A DNA stretch of 64,000 nucleotides, from the NCBI RefSeq assembly GCF_019656455.1, contig NZ_BPMK01000020.1:1-64000 (forward strand), in the 5' to 3' direction. Positions 18,089 to 27,246 of this stretch are shown here, piece by piece (the stretch's first letter is position 1; every line of letters begins with the position of its first letter). A model generated the notes under the pieces. The model was given only the letters and a program-made list of their open reading frames with translations, did not search any database and was not told the origin of the DNA. Both the position numbers and the translations under genes were made by a program. This stretch comes from Noviherbaspirillum aridicola (lineage in GTDB: Bacteria > Pseudomonadota > Gammaproteobacteria > Burkholderiales > Burkholderiaceae_D).

Positions 18089-20225
18089 GTCGACCCTGCG
18101 GCGATGGCTGGACCTGTGCCGGCAGGCCAGGCGGGAAGGCGGCGCGGCGCGGGCGGATGCGCTGGCAAGGCTGGAGGCGGAACTGGCCGAGGCCGAGGCC
18201 CATGCGCAGGGCGACGCCCCCGACGGGGACGCCGATGGCCCGGTCATCGTGATGGACCTGGCCGGCTATATCACGGCCTGGAACGAGGGCGCGGAACGCC
18301 TGTTCGGCTACGAGGCCGCCGAGGCGATCGGCCAGCACGTGCTGTTTCTCTATGCCGACGACGACGGCGAGGTCGCCGAACTGTTTCTCGAACAGGGCAG
18401 TTCGCTGATGGAAGTGCGGCGCCGCAAGAAGTCGGGCGAAATCTTCTGGGCCAGCCTGGCGCTGTCGGTGGACACCGACGACAGCGGCAGCCCCGCCGCC
18501 CTGGTGGCCCGCATGTCGGAGATCACCGAGCGGCTGTCGGAGCAGGACAAGTTCCGCCTGCACGCGCGCATCATCGAGGACAGCGACCAGGGCATCCTGA
18601 TCACCGACGCCGACGAGCGCATCGTCTCGGTCAATACCGCCTTCACCCGCATCACCGGCTACTCCGCTGCCGAAGCGATCGGACAGACGCCCGACATCCT
18701 GCGCTCGGGCCGCCACAGCGCCGACTTCCGCGCCGAGGTGCGCGCCGCCATGCGGGGCTCCGGGCCGTGGCAGGGCGAGATCTACGGCCGCCGCAAGAAC
18801 GGCGAAATCTTCCCGCAATCGGTCACCATCAGCGTGGTGCGGGACGATCTCGGCCGCATCACGCACGCGTTTTCCATCTTCTCCGACATCAGCGTGTACA
18901 AGGAGGCCGAAGCGCGCGTGCAGCGCATGGCCAACTATGACAGCCTGACCGGCCTGCCCAACCGCACCCTGCTCACCCAGCTGGTCGGCCACGCGCTCAA
19001 CGTGGCGCGGCGCAACCAGGTGCATGGCGCGCTGCTGGTGATCAGCATCCAGCGTCTGGAACAGGTGGTCGACACCCTGGGCACCGAGGTCGGCGATGAA
19101 CTGGTCTGCGACATCGGCCGCCGCCTCAAGCGCCTGCTGCGCGAGGAAGATGTGCTGGCCCGCATCGACAACGGCCGGTTCGCGGTGGCGCTGCTCGACA
19201 TCCAGAAGCGCGAGCATGCGGGCACCGTCGCCAGGAAGCTGCTCGGCGCGCTCGCCGCGCCGTTCTCTATCGGCCTGCATGACCTGCGCGTCGATGCGGT
19301 GGCCGGCATCTCGGTGTACCCGGAAGACGCGCTCGACGCCGCCTCGCTGCTGCGCTTCGCCGACACCGCGGCGGGGCGCGCGCGCCAGGAGGGCGACGGC
19401 GGCTACCTGTTCTTCAGCGCCGAGATGAACCGGCGCGCCAAGGAACATCTGCGCATGGAAAGCGAGTTGCGGCGCGGCCTCGCGCAGGGCCAGCTGCTGC
19501 TGCACTACCAGCCCAAGGCCAGTCTGCGCAGCGGCCGCATCGTGGGCGCCGAGGCGCTGCTGCGCTGGCGCCATCCGCTGCATGGCATGGTGCCGCCCGG
19601 CCAGTTCATTCCGCTGGCCGAAGAGACCGGCCTGATCCTCGACATCGGCGCCTGGGTGCTGGAAGAAGCCTGCCGCCAGATCGCCCACTGGCAGGAACGC
19701 GGCCTGAAGGTGCCGCCGATCGCGATCAACCTGTCCTCGCGCCAGTTCGACCATCATCTGCCGATGCGGGTGCAGGCGGTGCTGGACCAGTACGGACTCG
19801 GACCGGAGCGCATCCGGCTCGAAATCACCGAGACCCTGCTGGTGCGCGGTCCCGAGCAGGTGATTCCGATCATGAACGAACTCGCGGCGATGGGCGTGGG
19901 ACTGGCGCTGGACGACTTCGGCACCGGCTATTCCAGCCTCGCCTATCTGAAGAAATTCCCGATCAGCACGCTCAAGATCGACCGGACCTTCGTGGTCGGC
20001 CTGCCCGGCGAGCAGAACGACTGCGCGATCGCGCGCGCGATCGTGACCATGGCCCAGCAGCTGCGCCAGGAGATCGTGGCCGAGGGCGTGGAGACGGCGG
20101 AGCAGATGGCCTTCCTGCGCGGCCTCGGCTGCGATCAGCTGCAGGGCTACCTGTTCAGCCCGCCGGTGGCCGCCGATGCCTTCGCGCAGATGGTGATCGA
20201 GGACAAGCGGCTCGCGCTCGGCTGA
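18081..20225 (+). CDS. PAS-PAS-GGDEF(degenerate)-EAL c-di-GMP phosphodiesterase
   Basis: The 714-residue protein has two PAS domains (about 53-155 and 160-275), a GGDEF domain (about 282-440) and an EAL domain (about 455-705). The GGDEF signature is replaced by DNGRF, so cyclase activity is unlikely. The EAL domain keeps EALLRW, DDFGTGYSSL, KIDRTFV and AEGVET, which hold the metal and catalytic residues, so it should hydrolyse c-di-GMP. No membrane segment is seen. The start at 18081 has GGGAG upstream and overlaps the HDOD stop. It ends directly against the convergent aldolase-like gene with no gap. Confidence 0.92.
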   Translation: MDESTLRRWLDLCRQARREGGAARADALARLEAELAEAEAHAQGDAPDGDADGPVIVMDLAGYITAWNEGAERLFGYEAAEAIGQHVLFLYADDDGEVAELFLEQGSSLMEVRRRKKSGEIFWASLALSVDTDDSGSPAALVARMSEITERLSEQDKFRLHARIIEDSDQGILITDADERIVSVNTAFTRITGYSAAEAIGQTPDILRSGRHSADFRAEVRAAMRGSGPWQGEIYGRRKNGEIFPQSVTISVVRDDLGRITHAFSIFSDISVYKEAEARVQRMANYDSLTGLPNRTLLTQLVGHALNVARRNQVHGALLVISIQRLEQVVDTLGTEVGDELVCDIGRRLKRLLREEDVLARIDNGRFAVALLDIQKREHAGTVARKLLGALAAPFSIGLHDLRVDAVAGISVYPEDALDAASLLRFADTAAGRARQEGDGGYLFFSAEMNRRAKEHLRMESELRRGLAQGQLLLHYQPKASLRSGRIVGAEALLRWRHPLHGMVPPGQFIPLAEETGLILDIGAWVLEEACRQIAHWQERGLKVPPIAINLSSRQFDHHLPMRVQAVLDQYGLGPERIRLEITETLLVRGPEQVIPIMNELAAMGVGLALDDFGTGYSSLAYLKKFPISTLKIDRTFVVGLPGEQNDCAIARAIVTMAQQLRQEIVAEGVETAEQMAFLRGLGCDQLQGYLFSPPVAADAFAQMVIEDKRLALG

Positions 20226-21356
20226 TCACCAGCCGCCGGTCTTGTCCCAGCTGTCGATGCCGCCATCGCGGGGCACGAGGTACTGGCGGTAGGGCGCGAC
20301 CGTCATGCAGGCGTGGTTGGGAAGGATGCGTACCCGGGCGCCGATCGGCAGGCTGTCGAAGGGCGGGCTGCCGCGCGACGCTTTCACGAAACCATGCTCC
20401 TGGTGCACGTCGGCCACGTACAGGCCGTCGATCGGCCTCCCCTGTTCGTCGCATACCAGACCATAGCCGATGCCGGCGTCGTATTCATTGGCGCTGATGT
20501 CCTTGGACAGCGCGAGCGCGCCGGCGTCGATCAGCAGATGGCCGGGCTGATGGCCGATCACGGTGGCCAGCACGCTGACCGCGATGTCCTCGGGCGAACA
20601 GACGCCAAGCCGTGCCTGCGACAGGTCGAAGAACATGTAGACGCCGGGGCGGATCTCGGTGATGCCGTCGAGCGGAATGTCGGTCAGCGCCGTCGGCGTC
20701 GAGCCGATGCTCACCACGGGCACGTCGAAACCCGCCTGCCGCAGACGGGCGGCGGCGAGCAGCGCGCAGTCGCGTTCCTGCAGCGCGATTTCTCGCCGTG
20801 CGGCATCGCCCTGCGCGTGATAGGAATGGCCGGCATGGGTGAGCACGCCTTCGAGCTGCAGGGCGGGGGCGGCATCGATGGCGCGCGCGATGTCGAGCAG
20901 CGCGGCGGCGTCCGGCGCCACCCCGGCGCGATGCCCGCCCGAATCGATCTCGATCAGGACCCGCAGCCTGCCGCCGCGCCCCGCGTCATGCCCGGCGATG
21001 CCCTGCACCGCGGCCACCGAATCGGCGATCACCTGTATGCGGGCGCCGCGCATCGCCAGCGCTTCGATCGCGGGCAGCCGGGCCGGCACGATGCCTACGG
21101 CATAGGTCAGATCGGCGAAGCCGGCGGCGAAAAAGTATTCCAGCTCGGCGACGGTGGAGACGGTGATGCCGCCGAACTGGCCGGCGGTGGCGAGCGCCGC
21201 CACCCGGGCCGATTTCGCGGTCTTCATGTGCGGGCGCAGGCGCACGCCGGCCGCCGCTGCGCGCTCGGCCATGCGCGCGCAATTGGCGCGCAGGCGTTGC
21301 TCGTCGAGCAGGATGGCGGGCGTGGAAACGGAAGCGAAGGAAGGCGAAGCGTGCAT
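20226..21356 (-). CDS. D-threonine aldolase / D-serine dehydratase-like PLP enzyme (fold type III)
   Basis: This 376-residue enzyme belongs to the alanine-racemase-fold family of low-specificity D-threonine aldolases and DSD1-type D-serine dehydratases. The PLP lysine is in RPHMKTAK (Lys45). The metal site near the C-terminus reads LPNHACMT; the HxC pair resembles the zinc site of D-serine dehydratases rather than the HxD usual in D-threonine aldolase, so the substrate is unsettled. It would degrade D-amino acids in the cytoplasm. It converges on the phosphodiesterase gene with zero spacing. Confidence 0.85.
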   Translation of the reverse strand: MHASPSFASVSTPAILLDEQRLRANCARMAERAAAAGVRLRPHMKTAKSARVAALATAGQFGGITVSTVAELEYFFAAGFADLTYAVGIVPARLPAIEALAMRGARIQVIADSVAAVQGIAGHDAGRGGRLRVLIEIDSGGHRAGVAPDAAALLDIARAIDAAPALQLEGVLTHAGHSYHAQGDAARREIALQERDCALLAAARLRQAGFDVPVVSIGSTPTALTDIPLDGITEIRPGVYMFFDLSQARLGVCSPEDIAVSVLATVIGHQPGHLLIDAGALALSKDISANEYDAGIGYGLVCDEQGRPIDGLYVADVHQEHGFVKASRGSPPFDSLPIGARVRILPNHACMTVAPYRQYLVPRDGGIDSWDKTGGW

Positions 21357-21460
21357 GACGGAACGGTGCGATGTCGGAAAGGCATGCTAGCACGCGGCTC
21401 ATGCCTGTGCACCGGCGGCGACGCTGCGCCGCGATGGCGCGCGCAGGCCAGTTTGGTGCG

Positions 21461-21883
21461 TCAGGCCAGGGGCGCGGGCGGCGCCAGTTTCTCGACGGCC
21501 AGCAGCACCATGCTGTGCTGCCCCGGCTCGGCGACGCCGACCAGACTGTCCTGCAGCGCGTGCTGCCCACCCGGCAGCAAGGCGCCGATATCGTCCACCA
21601 GGATCGCCATGATCCTGCCTTCCAGCCGCGCGATCACCATGGCCGGCGAGGCCATCGGCGCGGCGCCATCCAGGCGCAGGCGCATGTCGATCAGGGGCAC
21701 CTTCATGCCGTGCAGGCGGGGCAGGCCCACGCTCACCGCCTTGAAGCCCCTGATGCGCTGGCCTTCGCCGGCGTCATAGCCGGGCTGCCGGCCTGCCGGA
21801 GAAAACGCCAGCACGTCGCCGGCGGTCATGCCGGAAGCGCCGGCGCCTGTGGTATCTCTTGCCGCGCCGCTCGTCGTCTTCAT
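21461..21883 (-). CDS. CheW-like domain protein, short N-terminus
   Basis: This protein of about 140 residues contains the second half of a CheW fold, including MKVPLIDMRLRLDG and VIARLEGRIMAILVDDIGALL with a MVLLAVEKL end strand. The usual first CheW strand pair is missing or highly diverged: the first 45 residues are Gly/Ala/Thr-rich. ATG 21883 has a weak AGG site; a TTG at 21922 is also in frame. It is last in the polysaccharide-type operon, so it may link that system to a chemosensory array or act as a free scaffold. Confidence 0.65.
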   Translation of the reverse strand: MKTTSGAARDTTGAGASGMTAGDVLAFSPAGRQPGYDAGEGQRIRGFKAVSVGLPRLHGMKVPLIDMRLRLDGAAPMASPAMVIARLEGRIMAILVDDIGALLPGGQHALQDSLVGVAEPGQHSMVLLAVEKLAPPAPLA

Positions 21884-21950
21884 GGCCTGTCCGCGATGTT
21901 CGTCATGCACGGCGGTCAGCAACTATCGTGCCCAGCAGCGAGGTAGTTCG

Positions 21951-23609
21951 CTACTTCAGCTCGTGCAGCGCGATGCCGCCGAAGGAAGTCCACGCCGACA
22001 GTTCCCCTTCCAGCTCCGGCAGCATGCGCAGCAGGCGGCCCGGGTCGCCGTGGAAAGTGGTGGCCGAACCGTCGAGTATCCGCGACGACACCCGCCGGTA
22101 TGCGATGCCGCCGGGGTTGGGCCGGGGCGCGGTCAGCAGCAGCAGCACCGGCGTGCGCTCGAAGTCGAGCAGCCACAATTCCCCCGATCCGGCGCGCGTG
22201 AAGCGATGCTGGCGCTCAGGCGCCACCGGCCCCGCCTCGAGCGCGATGCGCACCCGGCGCCCGTGACGCACGCCCCAGTCGAGGAAGGGTTGCGCCAGCG
22301 CCAGGATTTCTTCCCGGCGCGTGCGGTAATCCATCACGGTGAGGCCGGAGGCGAGCGGCGCCAGACCCTGCAGCAGCGCCTGCTTGTCGGCCCACCAGAA
22401 AGGCATCACGAATTCCAGCGGCAGGCCGCCGGCGGCCTCGTGCAGCGCGCGGGCCAGTTCCAGGTAGCGCCGGTCCCAGGCCTGCGCGTCAAGCTCATAG
22501 CCCGGCAACAGGTAGTGCTCGACATCGAACTGCGCGCCCTGCAGGCGGGCCGCCGCCTCGACCGACCGGTTGTAGTCGGCATAGGCGCGCACCCGCGCGG
22601 CGCTCGGCGCATGCTCCTGCGGCAACACCATCTGCGCATCGCCGTCGACGCTCCATACCGACAGGCCGAGCGCGCCGGCGCGGCGGATGAAGGCCGCCAG
22701 CGCCTGCGGATCGTCCACCCTGCCCTCGCGCACCGGCACCGAGACGAACAGCGTCCTGAGCGCGTGCCGTTGCGCATGCGCGAACACTTCCTGCGGACGC
22801 TCGCGCCAGGCGCGCGCATCCCATACCCATGCGGAACGGCCGGCGACGTCGCCGGCGCGCGGCATCACGCGCAGTGCATCGACTTGCAGGCTGGCGGCGT
22901 CCGGGGGACAGACGAGCACGAAGCCCTGCCAGGCGGCGGGATCGTAGCGGGTCGGCGGCAAGGAGATCGCATGCCGCGCCGGCGCGCCCGCGTCGAAGGC
23001 GCCGAGCGCATGCGCCTCGCCGCGCGCCGCCGCCGCTTCATCCAGCACCTGCAGCGCGAAGCGGCCGTTGCCGGATGCCTGCAGCACGATGTCCGCGCGC
23101 GCCCGCGTCGCCGCCCAGGGTCCGCGCAGAATGACGCCCGCCGGCTTGCCGCCCGCCCCGCAGTGCAGCCGCAGGCGGCCATCGGCCAGTTCCGCCTGCG
23201 CCCTTTCCTCGCTGCCGAAGGTCTGCAGGCGCAAGTGCGCCAGCAAGTCTTCGCGCAGCGGCATGGTCCGGCCGCCGGGCGGCGAATCGGACCCGGCCGC
23301 GCTCACGCTTTCGATCTCGGAGCCCTGCCCGTCGGCAGGCCCGTGCAGGAACAGCGTCTCGCCCGGATCGCCGGATGCCAGCGGCCTGAGCCCGGCAATA
23401 CTTTCCAGCGGCACCGGCAGGCGCATGCTGCGGCAGCCGGCGATGCTTTCCTCGCCGCTGACGAAGACCCGGCGCGCGCCGCCGTCGGGCAGCGTGATGC
23501 GGGCTTCATGGCTGCCGGCGGCCTGCACGCCGGCGGGACAGGAGTGCAGGCTGGCTGCGTGGGACAGGTTCACGGCGAAGGCAATGAGTAAGGGAAGGCA
23601 GATGCGCAT
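21951..23609 (-). CDS. Secreted protein of unknown function in exopolysaccharide-type operon
   Basis: This 552-residue protein has a signal peptide (cut near SHAAS). An N-terminal half of beta-rich repeats (about 20-260) is followed by a region with an alternating strand/helix pattern and motifs typical of TIM-barrel sugar enzymes: VEHYLLPGYELD, LEFVMPFWWADK, LTVMDYRTRREE and RIALEAG. This suggests a periplasmic glycan-active or glycan-binding protein, but no family was recognised. It starts one base after the glycosyltransferase stop, so it probably processes or exports that enzyme's product. Confidence 0.6.
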   Translation of the reverse strand: MRICLPLLIAFAVNLSHAASLHSCPAGVQAAGSHEARITLPDGGARRVFVSGEESIAGCRSMRLPVPLESIAGLRPLASGDPGETLFLHGPADGQGSEIESVSAAGSDSPPGGRTMPLREDLLAHLRLQTFGSEERAQAELADGRLRLHCGAGGKPAGVILRGPWAATRARADIVLQASGNGRFALQVLDEAAAARGEAHALGAFDAGAPARHAISLPPTRYDPAAWQGFVLVCPPDAASLQVDALRVMPRAGDVAGRSAWVWDARAWRERPQEVFAHAQRHALRTLFVSVPVREGRVDDPQALAAFIRRAGALGLSVWSVDGDAQMVLPQEHAPSAARVRAYADYNRSVEAAARLQGAQFDVEHYLLPGYELDAQAWDRRYLELARALHEAAGGLPLEFVMPFWWADKQALLQGLAPLASGLTVMDYRTRREEILALAQPFLDWGVRHGRRVRIALEAGPVAPERQHRFTRAGSGELWLLDFERTPVLLLLTAPRPNPGGIAYRRVSSRILDGSATTFHGDPGRLLRMLPELEGELSAWTSFGGIALHELK

Positions 23610-23610
23610 C

Positions 23611-25017
23611 TCAGGCCTTTCGCTGCCAGCTCGCCTTGCGCGTCATCGCGCCCCAGCTCGCTTCCTTCTGGCGCATCCAGCGCCACAGGCCGATGAGGCG
23701 CCACCAGGTGTTGAGCTGGCGATAGCCAAAATTCTCGAGCACGACGATCAGCGCCAGGCGCACGAGATGCGCGCCGCGCGGGTAGATATGGAAGGACATT
23801 TCCTCCAGCAGCAGGCCGGAGGCCGACAGCAGGATGCCGAGCCCGAGCGCGACGAACATGAACACGCAGAAAGCCTGCCACGACACGCCGCCGAAGAGGA
23901 AGGCGAAGATCATGAACAGATAGCCGCCCAGCTCCACCAGCGGCCCCAGCCATTCGAACAGCAGCATGAAGGGGAACGCGACCCAGCCGGGCGTGCCGCC
24001 GTTGCGGGAGAACAGCAGCCCCCAATTCGCGGCCATGCTCTCGGACAGACCGCGCTGCCAGCGGATGCGCTGGTTGCGCAGCGTGGCGAGGTCTTCCGGC
24101 GCCTCGGTCCAGCAGACCGGGTCGGGCACGTACTCGATGCGGTAGGGCCGGCGTTTCGCGCGCAGCACCCGGTGCATGCGCATCACGAGTTCCATGTCTT
24201 CGCCGATGGTGTTGGGCCGGTAGCCGCCAGCCTCGATCACCGTTTGCTTGCGGAACAGGCCGAAGGCGCCGGAAATGATGAGCATGCCGTTGATCACCGA
24301 CCAGCCCAGCCGCCCGAACAGGAAGGCGCGCAGATACTCGACCACCTGGAACAGCGCCAGCAGGTTGGACGGCAGGCCGACCCGGGTCAGGAAGCCGCCG
24401 CGCACCTCGCAGCCGTTGGCCACCCGCACCGTGCCGCCGGCGGCGACCACGCTGCCGTCGCGCAGGAAGGGCTTGACCAGGCGCTGCAGGCTGTCGCGCT
24501 GCAGGATGGAGTCGGCGTCCACCCCGCAGAACAGCGGATAGCGCGAGGCATTGATGCCGGCATTGAGCGAATCGGCCTTGCCGCCGTTCTGCTTGTCGAT
24601 CACCCGCAGGTTGGGATAGCGGGTCGAACGCCAGATGCCGTTGACGGCCGCGGTCGGAATCTGCACCCGGTAAGCTTCGGGGAACGGCAGCAGCGCGAAT
24701 TCCTTTTTCAGCACGTCGAGCGTGCCATCCTTCGAGCCGTCGTTGATGACGATGATTTCCATTTCCGAATACTGCAGCTGCAGCATGGAGCGCACCGAAG
24801 CGGCGATCGTCGCCTCCTCGTTGTAGGCCGGCACCAGCAGGCTGATCGGCGGCTCCAGCCCGGAGTAGACCTGCGGCAGGTCGTCGAGGATGCTTTCCTG
24901 CGACTTGCGGCGGAGGGAGACGATGGACAGCAAGTTGAGCAGCAGGTAGCCGCCGTTGAGCAGGATGAAATAGCACAGCACGAGCCAGGTCACGAAGTCG
25001 ACGATCAGCTGTCTCAT
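23611..25017 (-). CDS. Processive family 2 glycosyltransferase (PgaC/IcaA-like)
   Basis: This 468-residue inner-membrane protein has an N-terminal helix pair (about 1-35), a GT2 catalytic domain (about 55-300) and three to four C-terminal helices. Motifs are LLVPAYNEEATI, the nucleotide-sugar DAD in CGVDADS, the acceptor GED in TIGEDMELV, and QRIRW. The QxxRW motif marks processive synthases such as those for poly-N-acetylglucosamine or cellulose. The ATG overlaps the upstream HEAT gene's stop (ATGA). The polymer made is not known; no PgaB-like deacetylase lies in the operon. Confidence 0.88.
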   Translation of the reverse strand: MRQLIVDFVTWLVLCYFILLNGGYLLLNLLSIVSLRRKSQESILDDLPQVYSGLEPPISLLVPAYNEEATIAASVRSMLQLQYSEMEIIVINDGSKDGTLDVLKKEFALLPFPEAYRVQIPTAAVNGIWRSTRYPNLRVIDKQNGGKADSLNAGINASRYPLFCGVDADSILQRDSLQRLVKPFLRDGSVVAAGGTVRVANGCEVRGGFLTRVGLPSNLLALFQVVEYLRAFLFGRLGWSVINGMLIISGAFGLFRKQTVIEAGGYRPNTIGEDMELVMRMHRVLRAKRRPYRIEYVPDPVCWTEAPEDLATLRNQRIRWQRGLSESMAANWGLLFSRNGGTPGWVAFPFMLLFEWLGPLVELGGYLFMIFAFLFGGVSWQAFCVFMFVALGLGILLSASGLLLEEMSFHIYPRGAHLVRLALIVVLENFGYRQLNTWWRLIGLWRWMRQKEASWGAMTRKASWQRKA

Positions 25018-26069
25018 TCCGCCATCCCTTTCTCGGCCATCACCTGCGCCAGCATGTCGCGCGCATAGCGGTCGCCGATGTCCTGCCGCAGCGCGCGCAG
25101 GGCGTCGCCGTTCATGAACGGCAGCGCGACCAGCGCCTGCGCGGCACGGTAGCGCACCCACCACTGCGGATCGTGCAGCAGTCCGCGCAGGCGTTCCGCG
25201 TCCTCCTGCCTGCCGATGCGGCCGAGCACCTTGGCCGCCTGCACCCTTACCCGCCAGTCCTCATGGGCGGCGTTGGCGCGCACCGCGTCCAGCAGCGCGG
25301 GCGTGGCGGCCACGCGCATCGCGTGTATCACCACTTCGGTCGACGGATGCGCGAGCAGATCGCGCGCCAGGTCGGGCGGCAGCGCGATGCGCAGCGTCTC
25401 GGCCAGCGCGAGCGCGCGCGGCAGATGCTCGCCGCCGGTCTCGCGCAGCACCGCCACCAGCGCGGGCGTGCAGGCCTCCGGCGCTTCCTGCAGGATGCCG
25501 GCGAGTTGCGGCAGCGGCCAGTCCTCGCGCCGGATCAGGCCGGCCATGGTTTCCGCGGCGGCGAAGGCGGGATCGATCTGCACCAGCGCCCACAGCGCCT
25601 TGACGGACACCGTACTGTCGCCGGAACGGGACAGCCGCAGCAGGTCGGCCGAGGCCGCGGCGGCGCGCAGGTGGCCGAGCGCGAGGATGCCGAGCAGGCG
25701 GTGCGCGCGGTTGCGCCGGCGCAGCAGGCGCAGCGCGGTCTCGTCGCAGCGCAGCCGGCAGGCCATCTGGTTGAGCGCGTCGGTGGCGCTGCCGCGCAGC
25801 GATTCATGCAGGTGTATCCACATCTTCAGGAACACCAGCCGGTCGCGGCGACGGATCGCGGGCAGGTGCGCGGGCGGCTCGCCGGCGAGCATCGCGGTCA
25901 CCAGCGGCCGCCAGCGCGCGATCACCTGTTTTTCGCGCCGCTCGGCGCGGCGCAGCGAAACCCGCAGCCAGACGATCTGCGCGCCCAGCAGCAGCGTCAG
26001 CGCCAGCGCCGCCATGCCGGTCCAGAAAGCAAAGAACAGGAAGGGATCAGAAAGTGTACTGGAGGCCAA
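25014..26069 (-). CDS. HEAT-repeat protein with N-terminal membrane helix
   Basis: This 351-residue protein has one membrane helix (about 12-35), a basic stretch and then alpha-helical HEAT-type repeats to the C-terminus (for example HEDWRVRVQAAKVLGRIG and LLHDPQWWVRYRAAQALV). It is likely a scaffold on the cytoplasmic face next to the synthase. The start is uncertain: a TTG at 26069 lies inside the end of the YaiO-like gene with no clear site, and the next ATG would remove part of the helix. The stop overlaps the glycosyltransferase start. Confidence 0.78.
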   Translation of the reverse strand: MASSTLSDPFLFFAFWTGMAALALTLLLGAQIVWLRVSLRRAERREKQVIARWRPLVTAMLAGEPPAHLPAIRRRDRLVFLKMWIHLHESLRGSATDALNQMACRLRCDETALRLLRRRNRAHRLLGILALGHLRAAAASADLLRLSRSGDSTVSVKALWALVQIDPAFAAAETMAGLIRREDWPLPQLAGILQEAPEACTPALVAVLRETGGEHLPRALALAETLRIALPPDLARDLLAHPSTEVVIHAMRVAATPALLDAVRANAAHEDWRVRVQAAKVLGRIGRQEDAERLRGLLHDPQWWVRYRAAQALVALPFMNGDALRALRQDIGDRYARDMLAQVMAEKGMAE

Positions 26070-26787
26070 GATTGATTCCGTTCCGGCTGTAGAAGTCGCC
26101 CTGGCGGGTGCGGCCGGCGCTCCAGTTCACGGCCCAGTCGTCGCTTATCCAGTGGCGCCCGGTCAGCGCCACCGAACGCAGCGTGGTCAGCACCACCTCG
26201 CCGCCGATGCTGGCGGCCTCCTTGCCGCCGGCGAGGATCAGCGCCGCCGAGTTGCGCTCGCCGTAGTAGTAGCCGCCGCGCAGCTCGATGCCATGGGCGG
26301 TGGTGCGGAAGGCGCGCGCAGGACGCCAGCCGAGCGCCCAGCTGAACGCGCCGACATAGCGCTCCAGCATCAGCAGCCCCTGGTTGACGCGCACATCGTT
26401 GTAGCGGGTGCTGCGCACGCCGCCGTGCACCAGCCAGGCGGGCGCGAATTCATATTGCAGCACGCCGCCGTAGGCATGGCGCGCCAGCACCCGGTGGGTA
26501 TCGCTGACATTGGCATCGAGCGTGGCGGTCAGCCGTTCCGTCAGCGGCACCGCGTAGCCGAGCGCGAACTGGTTATCGTCCAGGCCGAATCGTTCGGTGC
26601 GCGTGGCGGCCGCGTCGAGCAGGTGACGCTTGCCGAAGGCGTGGCTCAGATGCAGGCTGCGCTCCTGCCAGTCGGGACTGTCGCTGGACAGGCGTTCCAC
26701 GCCCGCGCGCAGGCCGATGCTGGTATTGCCCTGCGCCTGCACGCAGGCGGCCGCCAGCAGCGCCGCCGCGCCGAGCAGCGCCCTCAT
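26047..26787 (-). CDS. YaiO-like outer-membrane beta-barrel protein
   Basis: This 246-residue protein has a signal peptide (about 1-19, CVQAQG) and then alternating amphipathic strands ending in a terminal phenylalanine (GINLGLQYTF), the pattern of outer-membrane barrels. It resembles YaiO family proteins, which occur beside exopolysaccharide synthases and may form the export pore. The ATG overlaps the stop of the response regulator gene by four bases (ATGA). Confidence 0.8.
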   Translation of the reverse strand: MRALLGAAALLAAACVQAQGNTSIGLRAGVERLSSDSPDWQERSLHLSHAFGKRHLLDAAATRTERFGLDDNQFALGYAVPLTERLTATLDANVSDTHRVLARHAYGGVLQYEFAPAWLVHGGVRSTRYNDVRVNQGLLMLERYVGAFSWALGWRPARAFRTTAHGIELRGGYYYGERNSAALILAGGKEAASIGGEVVLTTLRSVALTGRHWISDDWAVNWSAGRTRQGDFYSRNGINLGLQYTF

Positions 26788-27179
26788 GCCCTGCCCCGCA
26801 GGAAGCGGCGGATGCGGGCCAGCAGTTCGCTGGGCTGGAAGGGCTTGACGATATAGTCGTTGGCGCCGGCATCGAGCGCCCGCACGATGTCCTGTTCCAT
26901 CGTCTTGGCGGTCAGCATCACCACCGGCGTGTTCTCCCAGCCGGCGCGCGCGCGCACGATCTGCACCACCTCGAAGCCGTCGATATACGGCAGCATCACA
27001 TCGAGCAGCACCAGGCACGGCGGCTGGTCGCGGCTTTCGATCAGTTCCCGCGCCTTCAGGCCGTCCGTGGCAAGAATGACCTGGTAGCCTTGGCGCTCGA
27101 GGATGAAACTGAGCACCTGGGCGATGTGATCGTCGTCTTCGACGACGAGTATCGTGGTCGCGTCGTTCTGGAGGGGCAT
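26784..27179 (-). CDS. Single-domain response regulator (CheY-like)
   Basis: This 131-residue receiver has no output domain. The acidic pocket is VVEDDDH, phospho-acceptor Asp60 is in LLDVMLP, the switch Thr90 is in MLTAK, and Lys112 is in VKPF, so it should be phosphorylatable. It is first in the polysaccharide-type operon and overlaps the YaiO-like gene. It may control synthesis by protein contact, for example with the HEAT or CheW-like protein. No kinase gene is adjacent; the LOV kinase is about 10 kb away. Confidence 0.9.
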   Translation of the reverse strand: MPLQNDATTILVVEDDDHIAQVLSFILERQGYQVILATDGLKARELIESRDQPPCLVLLDVMLPYIDGFEVVQIVRARAGWENTPVVMLTAKTMEQDIVRALDAGANDYIVKPFQPSELLARIRRFLRGRA

Positions 27180-27246
27180 GAATGGGAGATCGCAGCGGGG
27201 GAAAGAGCCGCTATCTTAGCCAATTCTCCCTGCGCGCGTGGCTGCG

